Positions 63,144-64,000 of a stretch of 64,000 bases of DNA are shown piece by piece (position 1 is the first letter of the stretch; each line of letters opens with the position of its first letter). Source of the stretch: Afipia sp. P52-10. GTDB taxonomy: Bacteria > Pseudomonadota > Alphaproteobacteria > Rhizobiales > Xanthobacteraceae. Under the pieces are notes generated by a model. It made no database searches. It had not been told where the DNA came from and saw nothing but the letters and a program-made list of their open reading frames with translations. The stretch is from assembly GCF_000516555.1 (NCBI RefSeq), contig NZ_AZSJ01000004.1, forward strand, positions 254,537 to 318,536, given 5' to 3'. Both the position numbers and the translations under genes were made by a program.

Positions 63144-64000
63144 TCAGCGACGCGAGGCGCGGCGCAAACGCATCGGCGACACCGATGCCAGCAGGTCGGT
63201 GTTGTCGCTCAGGATCGCAACCAGCCGGTCAATGTCTTCGATCGAATGGTCCGCATTGATCTGGATGCGGATCCGCGCTCCGTCGACGGCGACCGCCGGA
63301 AACTTGATGGCGTCGACGTGAATTCGCTCCTCGTGCAGCAGAGCCGTGATCTGGTCGGCTTTCTCCGCGTCGCGAACAAGCACCGGCACGATCGGCGTTT
63401 CCGTCGCCAAGAGCACGTCATCGAGGTGCGACATACGTTTGACGAAATGGCGCTGGTTGGTCCAGAGACGCTCACGCCGCTCCGGCTCGTCGGCAACGAT
63501 ATCGATGGCCGCCTTGACCGCCAGCGCTTGATCCGGCGGCAGCGTCGAGGTGAAACCATATGCCGAACAGGTCAGCCGTAAGATCTCCACGATCACAGCA
63601 TTGGTCGCGACGAATCCGCCGATCGCGCCGTAGGCCTTGCTGAGCGTACCCATGTAAATGATCCGGTCGCTCGAAACCCCGAAATGATCGAGCACACCAT
63701 GGCCATGCGGACCGAGGATGCCGGTACCGTGTGCATCATCGATGTAGAGCAATGCGTCATGCCGCTCCGCAAGCTGCAGCAGCTCTGGGATCGGCGCAAT
63801 GTCGCCGTCCTGGCTGAACACCCCGTCCGTCACGATGATCTTGGTCGTGGCCTTGGAGCGCTGCAGCAGATCGCTCAGATGCGACAGATCAAGATGCCGA
63901 TACGTTGCACGCGCTGCGCCAGAGGCCTTGATGCCTTCGCGAATGCTGATGTGATTGAACTCGTCGCTGAAATAGGCGTAGGAATGATCTCGCGACGGAG
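63144..64000 (-). CDS. Alpha-oxoamine synthase-family PLP enzyme (KBL/AONS-like), partial
   Basis: The frame is open through the window edge, so the N-terminus is missing; about 285 residues are visible. Typical blocks are YFSDEFNHISIREGIKASGA, VTDGVFSQDGDIAPIPELLQ, YIDDAHGTGILGPHGHGV (the cofactor Asp and His) and YMGTLSKAYGAIGG, with the PLP-binding Lys in TLSKAYG. These enzymes condense an amino acid with an acyl-CoA: 2-amino-3-ketobutyrate ligase, 8-amino-7-oxononanoate synthase, 5-aminolevulinate synthase, sphinganine-type or autoinducer synthases. The N-terminal and acyl-binding parts needed to tell these apart lie outside the window. Confidence 0.9.
   Translation of the reverse strand, partial: PSRDHSYAYFSDEFNHISIREGIKASGAARATYRHLDLSHLSDLLQRSKATTKIIVTDGVFSQDGDIAPIPELLQLAERHDALLYIDDAHGTGILGPHGHGVLDHFGVSSDRIIYMGTLSKAYGAIGGFVATNAVIVEILRLTCSAYGFTSTLPPDQALAVKAAIDIVADEPERRERLWTNQRHFVKRMSHLDDVLLATETPIVPVLVRDAEKADQITALLHEERIHVDAIKFPAVAVDGARIRIQINADHSIEDIDRLVAILSDNTDLLASVSPMRLRRASRR

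Overview
The window reads as one contiguous piece of a high-GC alphaproteobacterial chromosome, most likely from the Bradyrhizobiaceae/Nitrobacteraceae (the Bradyrhizobium, Rhodopseudomonas, Afipia, Nitrobacter group). This rests on codon and base composition, on the gene families (CYP153 with its own redox partners, orphan Bug receptors, rhizobial-type copper and RND clusters, a Lys/Ala-rich histone-like protein) and on the protein style; the species cannot be named. No rRNA, tRNA, CRISPR array, insertion sequence or prophage was seen.

Layout. 1-5.8 kb: a drug-type RND efflux operon (lipoprotein adaptor, HAE1 pump, outer-membrane factor), read leftward. 6.3-12.6 kb: a czc-type heavy-metal RND operon (small secreted protein, CzcC, CzcB, CzcA, small periplasmic protein), also leftward. 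The outer-membrane factors of these two operons are close paralogues. 12.8-16.7 kb: a class III CoA-transferase, a Bug-type solute receptor broken by one extra base in a C6 run, and a thiolase. 16.8-23.4 kb: a LysR regulator divergent from an alpha/beta-hydrolase-like protein that has lost its catalytic Ser and His, followed by a second RND adaptor and pump with no outer-membrane factor. 23.6-25.9 kb: a second Bug receptor, a DUF1993 protein and a glutathione transferase.

26.1-30.6 kb: a leftward copper-resistance operon (His-rich DUF2946-like protein, lipoprotein, TolC-like lipoprotein, multicopper oxidase, cupredoxin, CusF-like protein). 31-31.7 kb: two small conserved-looking genes, one only 59 codons long. 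31.9-35.5 kb: a complete three-component CYP153 system (ferredoxin reductase, 2Fe-2S ferredoxin, P450) convergent with a TetR regulator. A dyad that could be its operator lies just upstream of the reductase.

36-50.7 kb: after a histone H1-like protein and a 2-hydroxyacid dehydrogenase comes a surface-polysaccharide locus. It has two paralogous flippases, a CelD-type acyltransferase, a JmjC-like cupin, a VanZ-like protein, a beta-propeller protein related to GINT1, a GT4 glycosyltransferase, a Wzz/Wzc-like co-polymerase with a degenerate kinase domain, a WecG/TagA-type glycosyltransferase and GalE. No polymerase, initiating transferase or outer-membrane exporter was recognised in the window.

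50.9-62.4 kb: a probable (acetyl)polyamine or amine catabolic locus. A XRE-cupin repressor and a D-amino-acid-dehydrogenase-like flavoprotein are read leftward. Divergent from them are a beta-alanine:pyruvate-type aminotransferase, a SpuC-like aminotransferase, a peptide-type ABC importer (binding protein, two permeases, fused double ATPase) and an acetylpolyamine amidohydrolase. The importer plus amidohydrolase suggests uptake of acetylated amines, deacetylation in the cytoplasm and transamination of the freed amine. panD (beta-alanine synthesis) is convergent with this locus, and the window ends inside an alpha-oxoamine synthase gene.
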